Positions 16,568 to 24,175 of a stretch of 64,000 nt of DNA are shown piece after piece. Below the pieces are notes generated by a model. The model was not told the origin of the DNA, made no database searches, and saw only the letters and a program-made list of their open reading frames with translations. Source of the stretch: Pseudonocardia acidicola (GTDB lineage: Bacteria > Actinomycetota > Actinomycetes > Mycobacteriales > Pseudonocardiaceae); the NCBI RefSeq assembly GCF_012911935.1, contig NZ_JAAXLA010000017.1:36634-100633 (forward strand), in the 5' to 3' direction. A program made the translations under genes and the position numbers. How positions within the stretch are numbered: position 1 is the stretch's first letter; the number at the start of each line of letters is the position of its first letter.

Positions 16568-17065
16568 TCAGGCGGCCAACTCAGTGCTGTCATGTATGGA
16601 TGCGCCGAAATTCTCTTTTGCCTGCTCGCGAACGTCGACGGAGAAGTCAGCGTAGTCGTTGCTGACCAGAACCTTATCCTGTGCTCCGATAGCCGCGCCG
16701 AGCACTGCGCGGTCGCGGGTATTGTTGGGCACTAGGCGGCGAATGACTTTCGCGTCGGCTTGGGAGGGTCGCGGGCTGAATGATACTCGATTGCTGAGTA
16801 GGAAGGATGTCAACAGTGCTAAGCCTATGGATTGAGGTGGGAGTGAGGAGTTGTACTCGGAGGCAAGAACGCTAGTCGAGAGGTCTGGTGCGCGTTTCCC
16901 TTGATCGTCAAGAACCCACAGTACTTCGGTGGTCTCACTAAGCCATGCCAAGATCGCTAGGGAAGAGTCCTTCTCTTCAGCGGCTCCGCCCCCACCCGCA
17001 GCATGAACGAGAACGTTCGTGTCAATCACAATGTCCCGCCTGCATTTATCCTTCAGGCTATGCAT
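16568..17065 (-). CDS. PIN-domain nuclease, partner of the DUF3696 ATPase
   Basis: 165 residues from ATG 17065. PIN acidic residues are visible: Asp15 in DIVIDTNVLVHA, Glu in VLASEYNSS (about 70), Asp in NTRDRAVLGAAI and Asp in VLVSNDYADF near the C-terminus. This is the normal order for a metal-dependent RNase of the PIN fold. The start overlaps the ATPase stop by 8 bp, so the pair is coupled. It is not accompanied by a VapB-like antitoxin, so an ordinary VapBC locus is unlikely. Composition is clearly less GC-rich than the chromosome, suggesting transfer. Confidence 0.75.
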   Translation of the reverse strand: MHSLKDKCRRDIVIDTNVLVHAAGGGGAAEEKDSSLAILAWLSETTEVLWVLDDQGKRAPDLSTSVLASEYNSSLPPQSIGLALLTSFLLSNRVSFSPRPSQADAKVIRRLVPNNTRDRAVLGAAIGAQDKVLVSNDYADFSVDVREQAKENFGASIHDSTELAA

Positions 17066-18428
17066 CTGCGGCGCCTCGGGACTGTGCGAGCGCGAGGGCC
17101 ATCGAGTCTCGAAGTTGTTCCTCAAAGAAGCCAGCAGGCCATGATTCGCGTTCGATTCCGCCATCGTCTGATATTGGAATCCGCTCGCTGACCGTTGCAC
17201 CGTCTCGATTATCGAAAAAGTAGAGCGCGACATCATTGCTATCGAGCTCAGACATCTCGGCCATTCTCCTTCGTAATCTCAACAGAACGTGTTCGCTGTG
17301 GGTCTCAACTACAACCCGGCCGCCCCTCTGTGCAACCTCAATGAGGAAGTCCGTGATGATAAGCTGCTGAGCGGGGTTCAGGTGGATTTCGGGTTGTTGG
17401 GCAATGAAGGTGTCGCCGTTTCCTAGGGCGACCCCCTGGACGAGAAGTGGGAGGAGCTGTGACAGGCCGATCCCGCTGTGCGCAAAGTTGACAAGAAGCC
17501 CGGACCTGGTTCTGAGATTCAGGCGAAAGAATTCGTCCCCCACGTCATCGAATTCGATAGTCCCGTATCCAAGTTTCTCCAGCCAGTAGCTTACGCGCTG
17601 TTTTTCTGCGCTTTCGCCTAGTCGGAAGAGGATCTCCGGCGCATGCTCTCCTTCCCGTCCAACATCCGTGGGTAGCTCTGCTGCTCGCCGGTAGGTTCGC
17701 AACGGGAGGGAGCGTAGTGGCCCGAGATAGGAAATCCCCTCAAGTAGCTCAACGAGCCGGTGGTTGAAGAAGCTGTAAGTGTCGTACATATCGCTTGCTG
17801 CGCTGAACCACGGCCGAGCTTTCTCCCATCGATCTTCATTCTGGCGCCATGAGCGGGGAAGTAGTAGTCCGCCGAAGCCGTTGAAAAGGAATCCTTTTGG
17901 TCGTTCTTCCCGCATTCCTTTGCGAAGCTGCGTGATCTCACGAGGCGGGCGACCAACTGATTGAGTGCTCGGGAGGAGCTGCGAGGTAACAGCGAAGCGC
18001 TTGCCGTCCTGCTCGCGCGTTCGCGTTATTAATGGTCGTCCGCGATCATCGAGTAGTCGGTGGCGTCTAAGGCGTGGCGTATCCCCATCAAGCGAATCGA
18101 ACTGTACTTCCAGCGTCGTTGCTGTAAATTCTTGACTCTCAAGTCTGGGAATCTCGGGGACGGTGATGGTCAGCGTCACGTTTCTGCGTTCGTCGTGCTG
18201 CGTGACGTAGTCCCGAAAAGGGCCAATATCTACTGCATCTCCACGGCTTAGCAGGGCCGTCTGTGGGTCGCGAGCGCTGAGCGTTTGACGCATCGCCAAT
18301 AGTGGTGTGTATGCGGACGTTTTTCCTACATTATTCCGTCCAATGAGAACAGTAATGCGCGGGAAGTGAAATGTCGTAGGCTTCGCGAAACCGCGAAAGT
18401 TCTCCCAGGTCGCAACGATCGGCTGCAC
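17058..18428 (-). CDS. DUF3696-type AAA ATPase (OLD/RecF-like), probable defence protein
   Basis: 456 residues from GTG 18428, preceded by AGGGGG; an alternative TTG lies at 18446. Domains in order: N-terminal ABC-type strand FRGFAKPTTFHF with Walker A GRNNVGKTS (30-38); a ~200-residue insert; the signature-like AHSGIGLSQLLPLLVQ; Walker B region AQQPEIHLNPAQQ; the H-loop VVETHSEHVLLRLRRR; and a DUF3696-like tail (ISDDGGIERESWPAGFFEEQL). The residue before the conserved QPEIHL is Gln where relatives usually have Glu. Family members act with effector nucleases in phage defence or as stand-alone OLD-like proteins. The coupled PIN gene is the presumed effector. AT-rich codon use marks it as acquired DNA. 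Confidence 0.75.
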   Translation of the reverse strand: MQPIVATWENFRGFAKPTTFHFPRITVLIGRNNVGKTSAYTPLLAMRQTLSARDPQTALLSRGDAVDIGPFRDYVTQHDERRNVTLTITVPEIPRLESQEFTATTLEVQFDSLDGDTPRLRRHRLLDDRGRPLITRTREQDGKRFAVTSQLLPSTQSVGRPPREITQLRKGMREERPKGFLFNGFGGLLLPRSWRQNEDRWEKARPWFSAASDMYDTYSFFNHRLVELLEGISYLGPLRSLPLRTYRRAAELPTDVGREGEHAPEILFRLGESAEKQRVSYWLEKLGYGTIEFDDVGDEFFRLNLRTRSGLLVNFAHSGIGLSQLLPLLVQGVALGNGDTFIAQQPEIHLNPAQQLIITDFLIEVAQRGGRVVVETHSEHVLLRLRRRMAEMSELDSNDVALYFFDNRDGATVSERIPISDDGGIERESWPAGFFEEQLRDSMALALAQSRGAADA

Positions 18429-18881
18429 AGCGCCCCCTAAGATCAACCGTTCCTTTGACAGTAGTGATCGATCGGTGCTCTGGGGGCATGTCTTCGCCAG
18501 ACGGGCAGATCTCCAGGATGGGCGGCCGTGCCATCCCGACGACCTCCCCGAGGGCTACCACACGGACGCCCGTGGGCGGAGCTGGCGTAGTTCGGCCGGC
18601 GGTGGGGTCGAGGGCCGCCTACGGGCGTCCGCGCGGTCGGTCTGCGACAGGTCGACGGGATGGCACTTGGAACGCAGCCGGCGCGCGCGAGGCGGGGGAG
18701 CTGGGCCGTCCGGGCCGTCTCTGGGCCGTGGAAAGCCACCCAACAACGAAAAACGAGGCTGCCCACGAGGAGTGATCCCCGCTGGTCAGTGCCGCTCTCA
18801 GTGCCCGGATCAGGCAGCCTGCTTGGTCTCCCAGAACATCTTGTCGCTCTGCTGGCCTCCGATGGCCGCTTTGGTCTTCGG
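18429..18881. other. Non-coding stretch with dispersed-repeat copy A
   Basis: Only shadow frames are found. The segment 18775-18850 is similar to 24500-24576 (see the repeat entries). Reading the minus strand in frame past the stop of the next gene (18882) gives a second short open run ending DKMFWETKQAA at 18810. This may be a remnant of a longer C-terminus. Confidence 0.5.
18775..18850. repeat. Dispersed ~76-bp repeat, copy A
   Basis: It shares CCCCGCTGGTCAG, CCTGCTTGGTCTCCC and ATCTTGTCGC blocks, in the same order and spacing, with copy B at 24500-24576. On the minus strand both copies read as the end of a frame, DK-hydrophobic-F-x-ETKQ-x-A-stop. Weaker similarity (GGCCGTCTCTGG) continues to the left. 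Each copy follows the 3' end of a small minus-strand gene. Confidence 0.6.
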
Positions 18882-19262
18882 TCAGGCCGTCGGGGGCTCG
18901 GGCAGGGCGGATGAGTAGGTGCCGGGGCGGTGGTAGCCGCCTTCGTCCTGGCGCAGCCCGTTGATGATGCCGCCGCTCTTCCGTCCTGACTTGGTGTAGA
19001 TGTGTCGGGCAGCGACGCCGCACGCCTCGGCGTACTCGTAGACGTCGAAGTTGGGGTCCTGGTGCGCAAGCACCTGCGCCGTGTTCCACACGATGTTCAG
19101 CTTGAGAATGTCGGTCTCGCTCTCGCTCAGCTGCGGGATGGTCGAGTTGTTCCCGTCCATCCAGCGCTGGTGCCCGGCACGGTCGGCTCGGTACGGAGCA
19201 TCCGACCAGTCCTGCTGCTTGATCTCGGCGGCGAACTCGGCCGCCAGTCGGCATAGGGCCAT
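18882..19262 (-). CDS. Hypothetical 126-residue protein
   Basis: Start ATG 19262 gives MALCRLAAEFAAEIKQQDW, followed by a helical body (SESETDILKLNIVWNTAQV, DVYEYAEACGVAARHIYT) and a Gly/Tyr/Pro-rich tail. Composition and codon use look protein-like, unlike the overlapping frames. The IYTKSGRKSGGI segment is basic. I recognise no domain. It is isolated between mobile-element fragments, and the dispersed repeat follows its stop. Confidence 0.5.
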   Translation of the reverse strand: MALCRLAAEFAAEIKQQDWSDAPYRADRAGHQRWMDGNNSTIPQLSESETDILKLNIVWNTAQVLAHQDPNFDVYEYAEACGVAARHIYTKSGRKSGGIINGLRQDEGGYHRPGTYSSALPEPPTA

Positions 19263-19885
19263 GATGATGAAGCCTCCCGTTGGTGAGGTTGGCGCGACCG
19301 CTGTGGCTCCCCGATGGAGCGGGCCGCGCGGGCTTGACGGTAGCAGTCTTGGGATGAGCGCCGAGATCGTCACCTGCGAAGAAGGCTGGGGCACATCTGG
19401 GGCACACCAGGGCCGCAACAGCCCACCCGCTGACACGACGTGACAGCGGGTGGGCTGGTGATCGAGGGTTCTGAGGTAGACACGCAGGTAGCGGACGAGC
19501 CTGGTTCGCGGTAGGGGAGCGGTGCTCAGTCAGCGAGCCGTGGCAAGCTCGGGCGCGGTAGCGACGTTGGTCGCCACGAGCGACCGCGCGGTCGGGCTGT
19601 CGACGGGATGGCTCTCACGTCGCGCGGTGGGATCGAGGGGCCCTACAGAACCCCCACAGACCAACGGCAGAGGTCGGCATCCGACGTCGGGCGACGCAAT
19701 TAGGTCCGCGGCTGTTCGCCCAGCGTACGGCGCACAACGGCAGACGAGGTCGACCCACAAGAGAAGTCGATCTTGTTTCGCAGGGTTCCTGGTCGCGGAG
19801 ACCAGGGAGCGGCGTCTGCGGCCGACCGGGGGATCGTTGGGGCCGCGAAGCCCGGCAGGGTGTGAGCATCAGGTAGTACTTGCGC
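19263..19885. other. Gene-free stretch with hairpin and GGGGCACA direct repeats
   Basis: No credible gene lies between the divergent genes at 19262 and 19886. Two structures stand out. One is the tandem CTGGGGCACATCTGGGGCACACCAG region (19385-19409), with two GGGGCACA units 11 bp apart. The other is the hairpin at 19418-19456. Such an arrangement resembles sequences flanking phage-type integrase genes and may be a residue of one. Confidence 0.45.
19418..19456. terminator. 14-bp perfect-stem hairpin
   Basis: CAGCCCACCCGCTG (19418-19431) pairs with CAGCGGGTGGGCTG (19443-19456) over an 11-base loop. The stability would suit an actinobacterial I-shaped terminator, yet it sits between two divergent genes where none is needed. 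It may have terminated a gene since deleted. Confidence 0.6.
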
Positions 19886-20149
19886 ATGGAGCATCTCTAT
19901 TGGGATCTCGGGTCCTGCGCTGGCGGAGCGCAGTTCGAGGTGGCGCTCAGGGGCTCGACCGCCCGGGTCTGCCTCATGTCTATAGATGAGTACAACGCGT
20001 ACGTTGACGGGGATGAATACGAGTACCACGGCGACTTCCATGACATGAGCCCAGTCATCGTGGAGGTGCCTCACGACGATCATTGGTACCTCGTGGTGGA
20101 CAGCTACCCCCGGCGCATCCGCGTCGTGGTTGAGCAGGTCTTCGACTGA
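19886..20149 (+). CDS. DUF1883 domain protein
   Basis: 87 residues covering one DUF1883 domain: HLYWDLGSCAGGAQFEVAL, ARVCLMSIDEYNAYVDGDEY, a YHGDF turn, SPVIVEVPHDDHWYLVVDS and a C-terminal RIRVVVEQVF strand. The Y-x-D-L, G-x-x-x-x-V, SPV and HW-x-V-V-D positions match the family. In other bacteria DUF1883 is a small beta-sandwich sometimes fused to TIR domains. Here it stands alone, with no TIR or other effector next to it. ATG 19886 is chosen over TTG 19880. Cargo of the mobile patchwork. Confidence 0.7.
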   Translation: MEHLYWDLGSCAGGAQFEVALRGSTARVCLMSIDEYNAYVDGDEYEYHGDFHDMSPVIVEVPHDDHWYLVVDSYPRRIRVVVEQVFD

Positions 20150-20277
20150 CGTACGCAGCTTGTGAGCGACTAACTGAGCGAAAACCACACCGGGGGAGTG
20201 GGGACGAACGTGGGCGGCTGCGGACGTTTGGCACGTGGCCGGGGCGTCGCTCCGTGGTCGAGTTGTCGGATGGAGTT

Positions 20278-20322
20278 CCTGGGGGTTAAGGGGTCGCAGG
20301 TTCAAATCCTGTAGTCCCGACA
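20278..20322 (+). repeat. tRNA-Pro(GGG) 3' fragment, attachment-site-like, copy 1
   Basis: CCTGGGGGTTAAGGGGTCGC, then GGTTCAAATCC and TAGTCCCGACA, correspond to the anticodon loop, T-arm and acceptor 3' strand of an actinobacterial tRNA-Pro(GGG). The 5' half of a tRNA is absent. This is the footprint left when an element integrated in tRNA-Pro carries its own 3' end. A second copy lies at 21569-21610. Confidence 0.7.
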
Positions 20323-20432
20323 GTGTGATGTGGGGGTGGGCGTCCATCGGCCAACGGAGGTCGTCTCGCACACGTCCCGCAACGGGGCTCAGCGTGGCTC
20401 CACCGGCGGACGCGGATGCCAGACTGAGCATC

Positions 20433-21431
20433 ATGGCCGATCAAGATGCCCACTTCCGCATCATGGATGAGGCACTGAAGCATCCCGACGGTCGTGCTAA
20501 AGGCGGCGAGCCGTGCGTCATATGTGGCAAGCCAGTACCGGCCAGCGTTCACTGGGTGCAGCGTGATCGGCATGTGTGCTCCGGGCGATGCAACAGCCTG
20601 CTGCGTCGTCGCTACGGCCGTGGCAGCGCGAGCATCAACGCCGAGAGAGTATCGGTGGCCGTTGAAGCCGTCGGACCCCGCCCAAGCCCGCGCACCAGCG
20701 ACTCTCGCGTGTTCCGAACTCGCCCGGACGCCCACTTGCCACAGCTGCCCATCGAGTGGGAAGGCTACGGCCCGCATCCCGGCGATGTGGTCGAGCGGTA
20801 CGGCATCCTGACCCAATACGTCGTGCAAGACATGCCGGAGGGCTACTTCACGTCGCGAGTCGTGATTGCCGTTGCCGAGAGCGGCGACATGTTCGTGGCC
20901 GGCGCCAACGCCGATGGCTACTACTCGTCCCTGGTCATCGGGCCGCATGCACCAGGAAGCCAACGGCTCGAAGAGCAACTGTTCAGCTACACCTTCCAGG
21001 TCAACGGCGTGCTGTGCGAGTGGCGCCGTGAGCGCACCACAGACCTTCAGCCCGACGGCGTGGACTACTTCTTCTGGGAGTGCTACGCCGCTGTGCCCGT
21101 CGACGCTCCGAAGTACCCCGATCCGATGCACTCCGCACGCTACCGAGCGGAGATGGATCGCCGCCGCCGCGTGAGCAGCAACGCGGCGAAGCACGAGCAG
21201 CGGGCGCGGGAGGAAGCCAAGATCGAGCGATTCGATCCGCTGGAGGTCTACGAACGTGACGGGTGGCTCTGCGGCATCTGTGGAGCGGAGGTCGACCCGG
21301 CAGTGCTCCATCCCGATCCCATGAGCGCGAGCCTGGATCACGTCGTGCCCTTGTCGAAAGGCGGCGACCACACCCGAGAGAACTCGGTCCTCGCGCACCT
21401 CATCTGCAACATCCGCAAGTCGGCCAGTTGA
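20433..21431 (+). CDS. HNH endonuclease with N-terminal zinc ribbon
   Basis: 332 residues. The N-terminus has a treble-clef-like CVICGKPVP ... VCSGRCNSLLRRRYG (about 29-64). A central ~150-residue domain of unknown family (IEWEGYGPHPGDVVERYGI ... EWRRERTT) follows. The C-terminus is a complete HNH nuclease: YERDGWLCGICG, SLDHVVPLSKGGDHTRENS and LAHLICNIRK, with Cys pairs, Asp-His, Asn and His. It lies alone between two tRNA-Pro fragments as a one-gene cassette, which suggests a homing- or defence-type nuclease. The central region could be a specificity domain. Confidence 0.78.
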   Translation: MADQDAHFRIMDEALKHPDGRAKGGEPCVICGKPVPASVHWVQRDRHVCSGRCNSLLRRRYGRGSASINAERVSVAVEAVGPRPSPRTSDSRVFRTRPDAHLPQLPIEWEGYGPHPGDVVERYGILTQYVVQDMPEGYFTSRVVIAVAESGDMFVAGANADGYYSSLVIGPHAPGSQRLEEQLFSYTFQVNGVLCEWRRERTTDLQPDGVDYFFWECYAAVPVDAPKYPDPMHSARYRAEMDRRRRVSSNAAKHEQRAREEAKIERFDPLEVYERDGWLCGICGAEVDPAVLHPDPMSASLDHVVPLSKGGDHTRENSVLAHLICNIRKSAS

Positions 21432-21568
21432 GGGCGCGCGTCTCAGAGCCCCGTTGATCGGGGAGATGGACAAACCTAGTGACCGACGGCCTGTAAGGAC
21501 GCAAAATGTGAGAACCGAGCGTAGGAACGAAAAGCAAGATTTCTGGTCAGGGGCGGCAAAGGGGGTCA

Positions 21569-21610
21569 CAGGGGTCAAGGGGCGCAGGTTCAAATTCTGT
21601 TGTCCCGACA
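21569..21610 (+). repeat. tRNA-Pro(GGG) 3' fragment, copy 2
   Basis: CAGGGGTCAAGGGGCGCAGG, TTCAAATTCTG and TTGTCCCGACA match copy 1 (20278-20322) with only a few changes, and both copies continue into GTG. The two form direct repeats about 1.29 kb apart around the HNH gene, as expected for attL/attR of a minimal cassette or tandem element accretion. Confidence 0.7.
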
Positions 21611-22192
21611 GTGAAAAGGGCCGGTATCCGTGATCCTGGAGGATGCCGGCCTCTGCGGCGCCAATTGCACCCAGCCCTCTACCCGAGAAGTGCATCGCGC
21701 AACGAGTCGGACAAGTTCCGCGAGCAGCTCTGGTAGCTGCTCTGCCGTCAGTGATGTCCATTCCACCGGCCGATCACGCTCCTGCCGCTTACGCGGTGGT
21801 ACATGGCGCCAGCCGCGAACCTGCTCCGCCTTGCTGAACGGCCATAGGCTGTGGACGATCTCGTGGCGACCCTGCAAGGCGGACGCGGAGTCGTTCAAGA
21901 ACACTTCGGCCTCGTCGCGGTAGTCCGGCCAGAAGCGGTGCAGGAGCTTGCGGCACTCGCCGACGAGTTGCGTTCCAGGCGCGCCCGCGAGCCTGTCCAG
22001 GGTCGTCGCGCTCCCATGTGCGGTCGCCAGCTCATCCTGCGGCTTGAGAGCCAGCTGGCCATAGAGCACGTATAGCCGGTCTTCCAGCAGTGCAGCGACC
22101 AGAGCGATGCGCCCTACGAGACCGTAGAAGTCATCATCGACGGCCCCGAACATGCGCGACGGAACACCCCATTTGTCAGTAGGGAACGTCAT
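21590..22192 (-). CDS. Hypothetical 200-residue protein whose 3' end runs into the tRNA-Pro fragment
   Basis: From ATG 22192 (MTFPTDKWGVPSRMFGAVDD) it is mostly helical: FYGLVGRIALVAALLEDRLYVLY, LVGECRKLLHRFWPDYRDEA, LQGRHEIVHSLWPF and ELLAELVRLVARCTSR. The R-x-x-x-VHSLW pattern recalls HEPN-like/Cthe_2314-type helical proteins, but I cannot assign it firmly. The last ~10 codons are encoded by the antisense of the tRNA-Pro fragment, so the natural C-terminus may have been replaced on integration. Confidence 0.55.
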   Translation of the reverse strand: MTFPTDKWGVPSRMFGAVDDDFYGLVGRIALVAALLEDRLYVLYGQLALKPQDELATAHGSATTLDRLAGAPGTQLVGECRKLLHRFWPDYRDEAEVFLNDSASALQGRHEIVHSLWPFSKAEQVRGWRHVPPRKRQERDRPVEWTSLTAEQLPELLAELVRLVARCTSRVEGWVQLAPQRPASSRITDTGPFHCRDNRI

Positions 22193-22972
22193 GGGTACAA
22201 GTAGACCTCGCTGTGCCGCTACGTTGAAGCGGGGTTCGTGGCTGGCGCTGCAGCGGCGGGAGACTGATGAGAGCGGGCGGCGTCCGCCGGAGCAGACTCG
22301 GAGCGAACGGCACATGAGCGCCCGGCACGGCCCGAGACGCGCCAGCATGAACGTCCAGCTCAGCAGGCACGCGACGACACCGGACGTCACCGGTTGGCCA
22401 GCTGTAGTCGATCAACGTCAGCCGCACAACACCGAAGCGCTCAGACTGCCGAATCTGGCAGTTGTTTTGTCGAGGCGGCGCCTGACGGGCCGGGCGTGGC
22501 CGGCCCTCCTGCGTGCTTCGGCCTTGCCGCTCCGCTCCCGGCCGGCGCGCCCGGCCGCGCAGTACCCACAGGCCAGCGAGAGACGGCAGTAGATCACCCC
22601 GACCCCGGGGGCATGCGCAAACTGGCTACGCGGGTTCAATTCCCGACGCCCGCTCCGACAAGTTCTTGCGTGGGGCGTGCAACGAGTCCGCACCCGCCTT
22701 GATCGACGGCCACCCTCGTCCCCACCGTGAAGCGACCGCTCCGGTCCCTTGGCCCGATCGAGCACGGGGGCGCGGCTCACGCGGCTCGGCCGGGGTGCGC
22801 CCGCGCCGCCTGCCGGACCGTGGCGCCTGAGCACGAGAGAGGAAAAAGGGAAGGAGACCTGCTCATTCCCACTTCAACATATAGCGCACCCCTGGCCTTG
22901 CGGCAAGATCCTATTCGCCCCGCACAATGCGCGCCTGACGTGCTGGATTTAGGAAAACGGGGGAGTGCTGTA
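22193..22972. other. Gene-poor stretch holding a tRNA-Gly fragment and the glycosyltransferase promoter region
   Basis: No reliable gene is found; the overlapping frames have skewed Arg/Pro composition. It contains the tRNA-Gly fragment (22618-22660) and a GC-rich, self-complementary stretch (22480-22570). The AT-richer part (22850-22950) just before the glycosyltransferase start is the natural place for its promoter, though no clear -35/-10 pair is visible. Confidence 0.5.
22618..22660 (+). other. tRNA-Gly(UCC-type) 3' fragment, attachment-site-like
   Basis: CAAACTGGCTACGCGGG-TTCAATTCCCG and CGCCCGCTCC match the end of the anticodon arm, T-arm and 3' acceptor strand of actinobacterial tRNA-Gly(TCC). 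No 5' half is present. This is another candidate scar of a tRNA-targeted element, immediately before the glycosyltransferase cargo. Confidence 0.6.
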
Positions 22973-24175
22973 GTGCGAGTTCTGTTGTCGACATGGGGGT
23001 CTCGGGGGGACGTCGAGCCGCTGCTGGGGCTGGCGCTCGAGCTGCGCGCACAGGGCGTCGACGTGCGGATGTGCGCACCGCCGGACTTCGCGGAGCGGGC
23101 AGGCGAGGTCGGTGTCCCGTTCGTGACGATGGGCTTCGCGGTGCGGGTGCTGGTGGCCTCGAGGCCGGCACCCGCGGAGGTGGCTGCCGCGTTGGTCGCC
23201 CAGCACTTCGACGTGATCGGGAAGGCGGCGGAGGACTGCGACGTGGTGGTGGCGACCGGCCTGATGCCGGCGGGCGTGCGCTCGGTGGCCGAGCACCTCG
23301 GGATCCATTACGTGCTCGCCGGCTTCCACCGGGTCGGGATACCGTCGCTGCACCACCCGCCAGGGCCACGGCCGGGGAAGCCGTTCCCGCCGGGCGAGAC
23401 CGACCTCCGGGTGCTGTGGAAGATCGATGCCGAGCGGGTCGACGCGCTGTACCGCGAGCCGCTCAACACGCACCGGGCCGCGCTCGGTCTGCCGCCGGTG
23501 GACAACGTCCGAGACCACGTCTTCACCTCGAAGCCATGGCTCGCGGTGGACCCGGTGCTCTGGCCGTTCGAGGGCGCGCTGGGCTTCGACGTCGTGCAGA
23601 CCGGGGCGTGGATCATGCCGGACGATCGGCCGCTGCCCGCGGACCTCGTGGAGTTCCTCGAGGCGGGCGAACCCCCGGTGTACGTGGGTTTCGGCAGCAT
23701 GCAGATGGCCAGTGCACCCGACGCGGCCGCGGTGGCTGTCGAGGCGATCCGCGCGCAAGGTCGCCGCGCGCTGGTCTCCCGGGGCTGGGCGGGCCTGGCG
23801 TTGATCGACGAGAAGGACGATTGTTTCGCCGTCGGCGAGGTGAATCACCGCGCGCTGTTCCGGCGCGTGGCAGCGGTCGTGCACCACGGCGGCTCCGGTA
23901 CGACGACGGCGGCCGCGCTGGCGGGCGCACCGCAGGTGATCGTGCCGCAGATCGTGGATCAGCCGTACTGGGCGCAGCGCGTGGCCGAGCTGGGCATTGG
24001 CGCGGGTCACGACGGTCCGACGCCGACCGTCGAATCTCTGTCCGCCGCGCTCGAGCCCGCTCTCCGCGATGAGACCAATGCGCGGGCCAAAGCAGTGAGC
24101 ACCACCATCCGCACCGACGGTGCGTCGGTGGCGGCGAGGAAGCTCATCAACCTGATCGACCAGGGGCCGGAATGA
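22973..24175 (+). CDS. UGT/GtfB-type glycosyltransferase (GT1 family)
   Basis: 400 residues from GTG 22973 (VRVLLSTWGSRGDVEPLLGL, the GT-B donor/acceptor start typical of antibiotic and sterol glycosyltransferases). The C-terminal nucleotide-sugar motif is HHGGSGTTTAAALAGAPQV with VIVPQIVDQPYWAQRV. PPVYVGFGSMQM marks the domain linker. The closest type is the vancomycin/macrolide/sterol-3-beta glycosyltransferase group, which transfers a sugar from NDP-sugar onto an aglycone or lipid. No biosynthetic cluster surrounds it, so it may be resistance or detoxification cargo. The acceptor is unknown. Confidence 0.85.
   Translation: MRVLLSTWGSRGDVEPLLGLALELRAQGVDVRMCAPPDFAERAGEVGVPFVTMGFAVRVLVASRPAPAEVAAALVAQHFDVIGKAAEDCDVVVATGLMPAGVRSVAEHLGIHYVLAGFHRVGIPSLHHPPGPRPGKPFPPGETDLRVLWKIDAERVDALYREPLNTHRAALGLPPVDNVRDHVFTSKPWLAVDPVLWPFEGALGFDVVQTGAWIMPDDRPLPADLVEFLEAGEPPVYVGFGSMQMASAPDAAAVAVEAIRAQGRRALVSRGWAGLALIDEKDDCFAVGEVNHRALFRRVAAVVHHGGSGTTTAAALAGAPQVIVPQIVDQPYWAQRVAELGIGAGHDGPTPTVESLSAALEPALRDETNARAKAVSTTIRTDGASVAARKLINLIDQGPE

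Noticed and set aside
22480..22570. GC-rich self-complementary stretch as an RNA gene or origin
   Set aside because: Repeated CCGGCC/GGCCGG in very GC-rich DNA folds by chance; no iterons or conserved structure.
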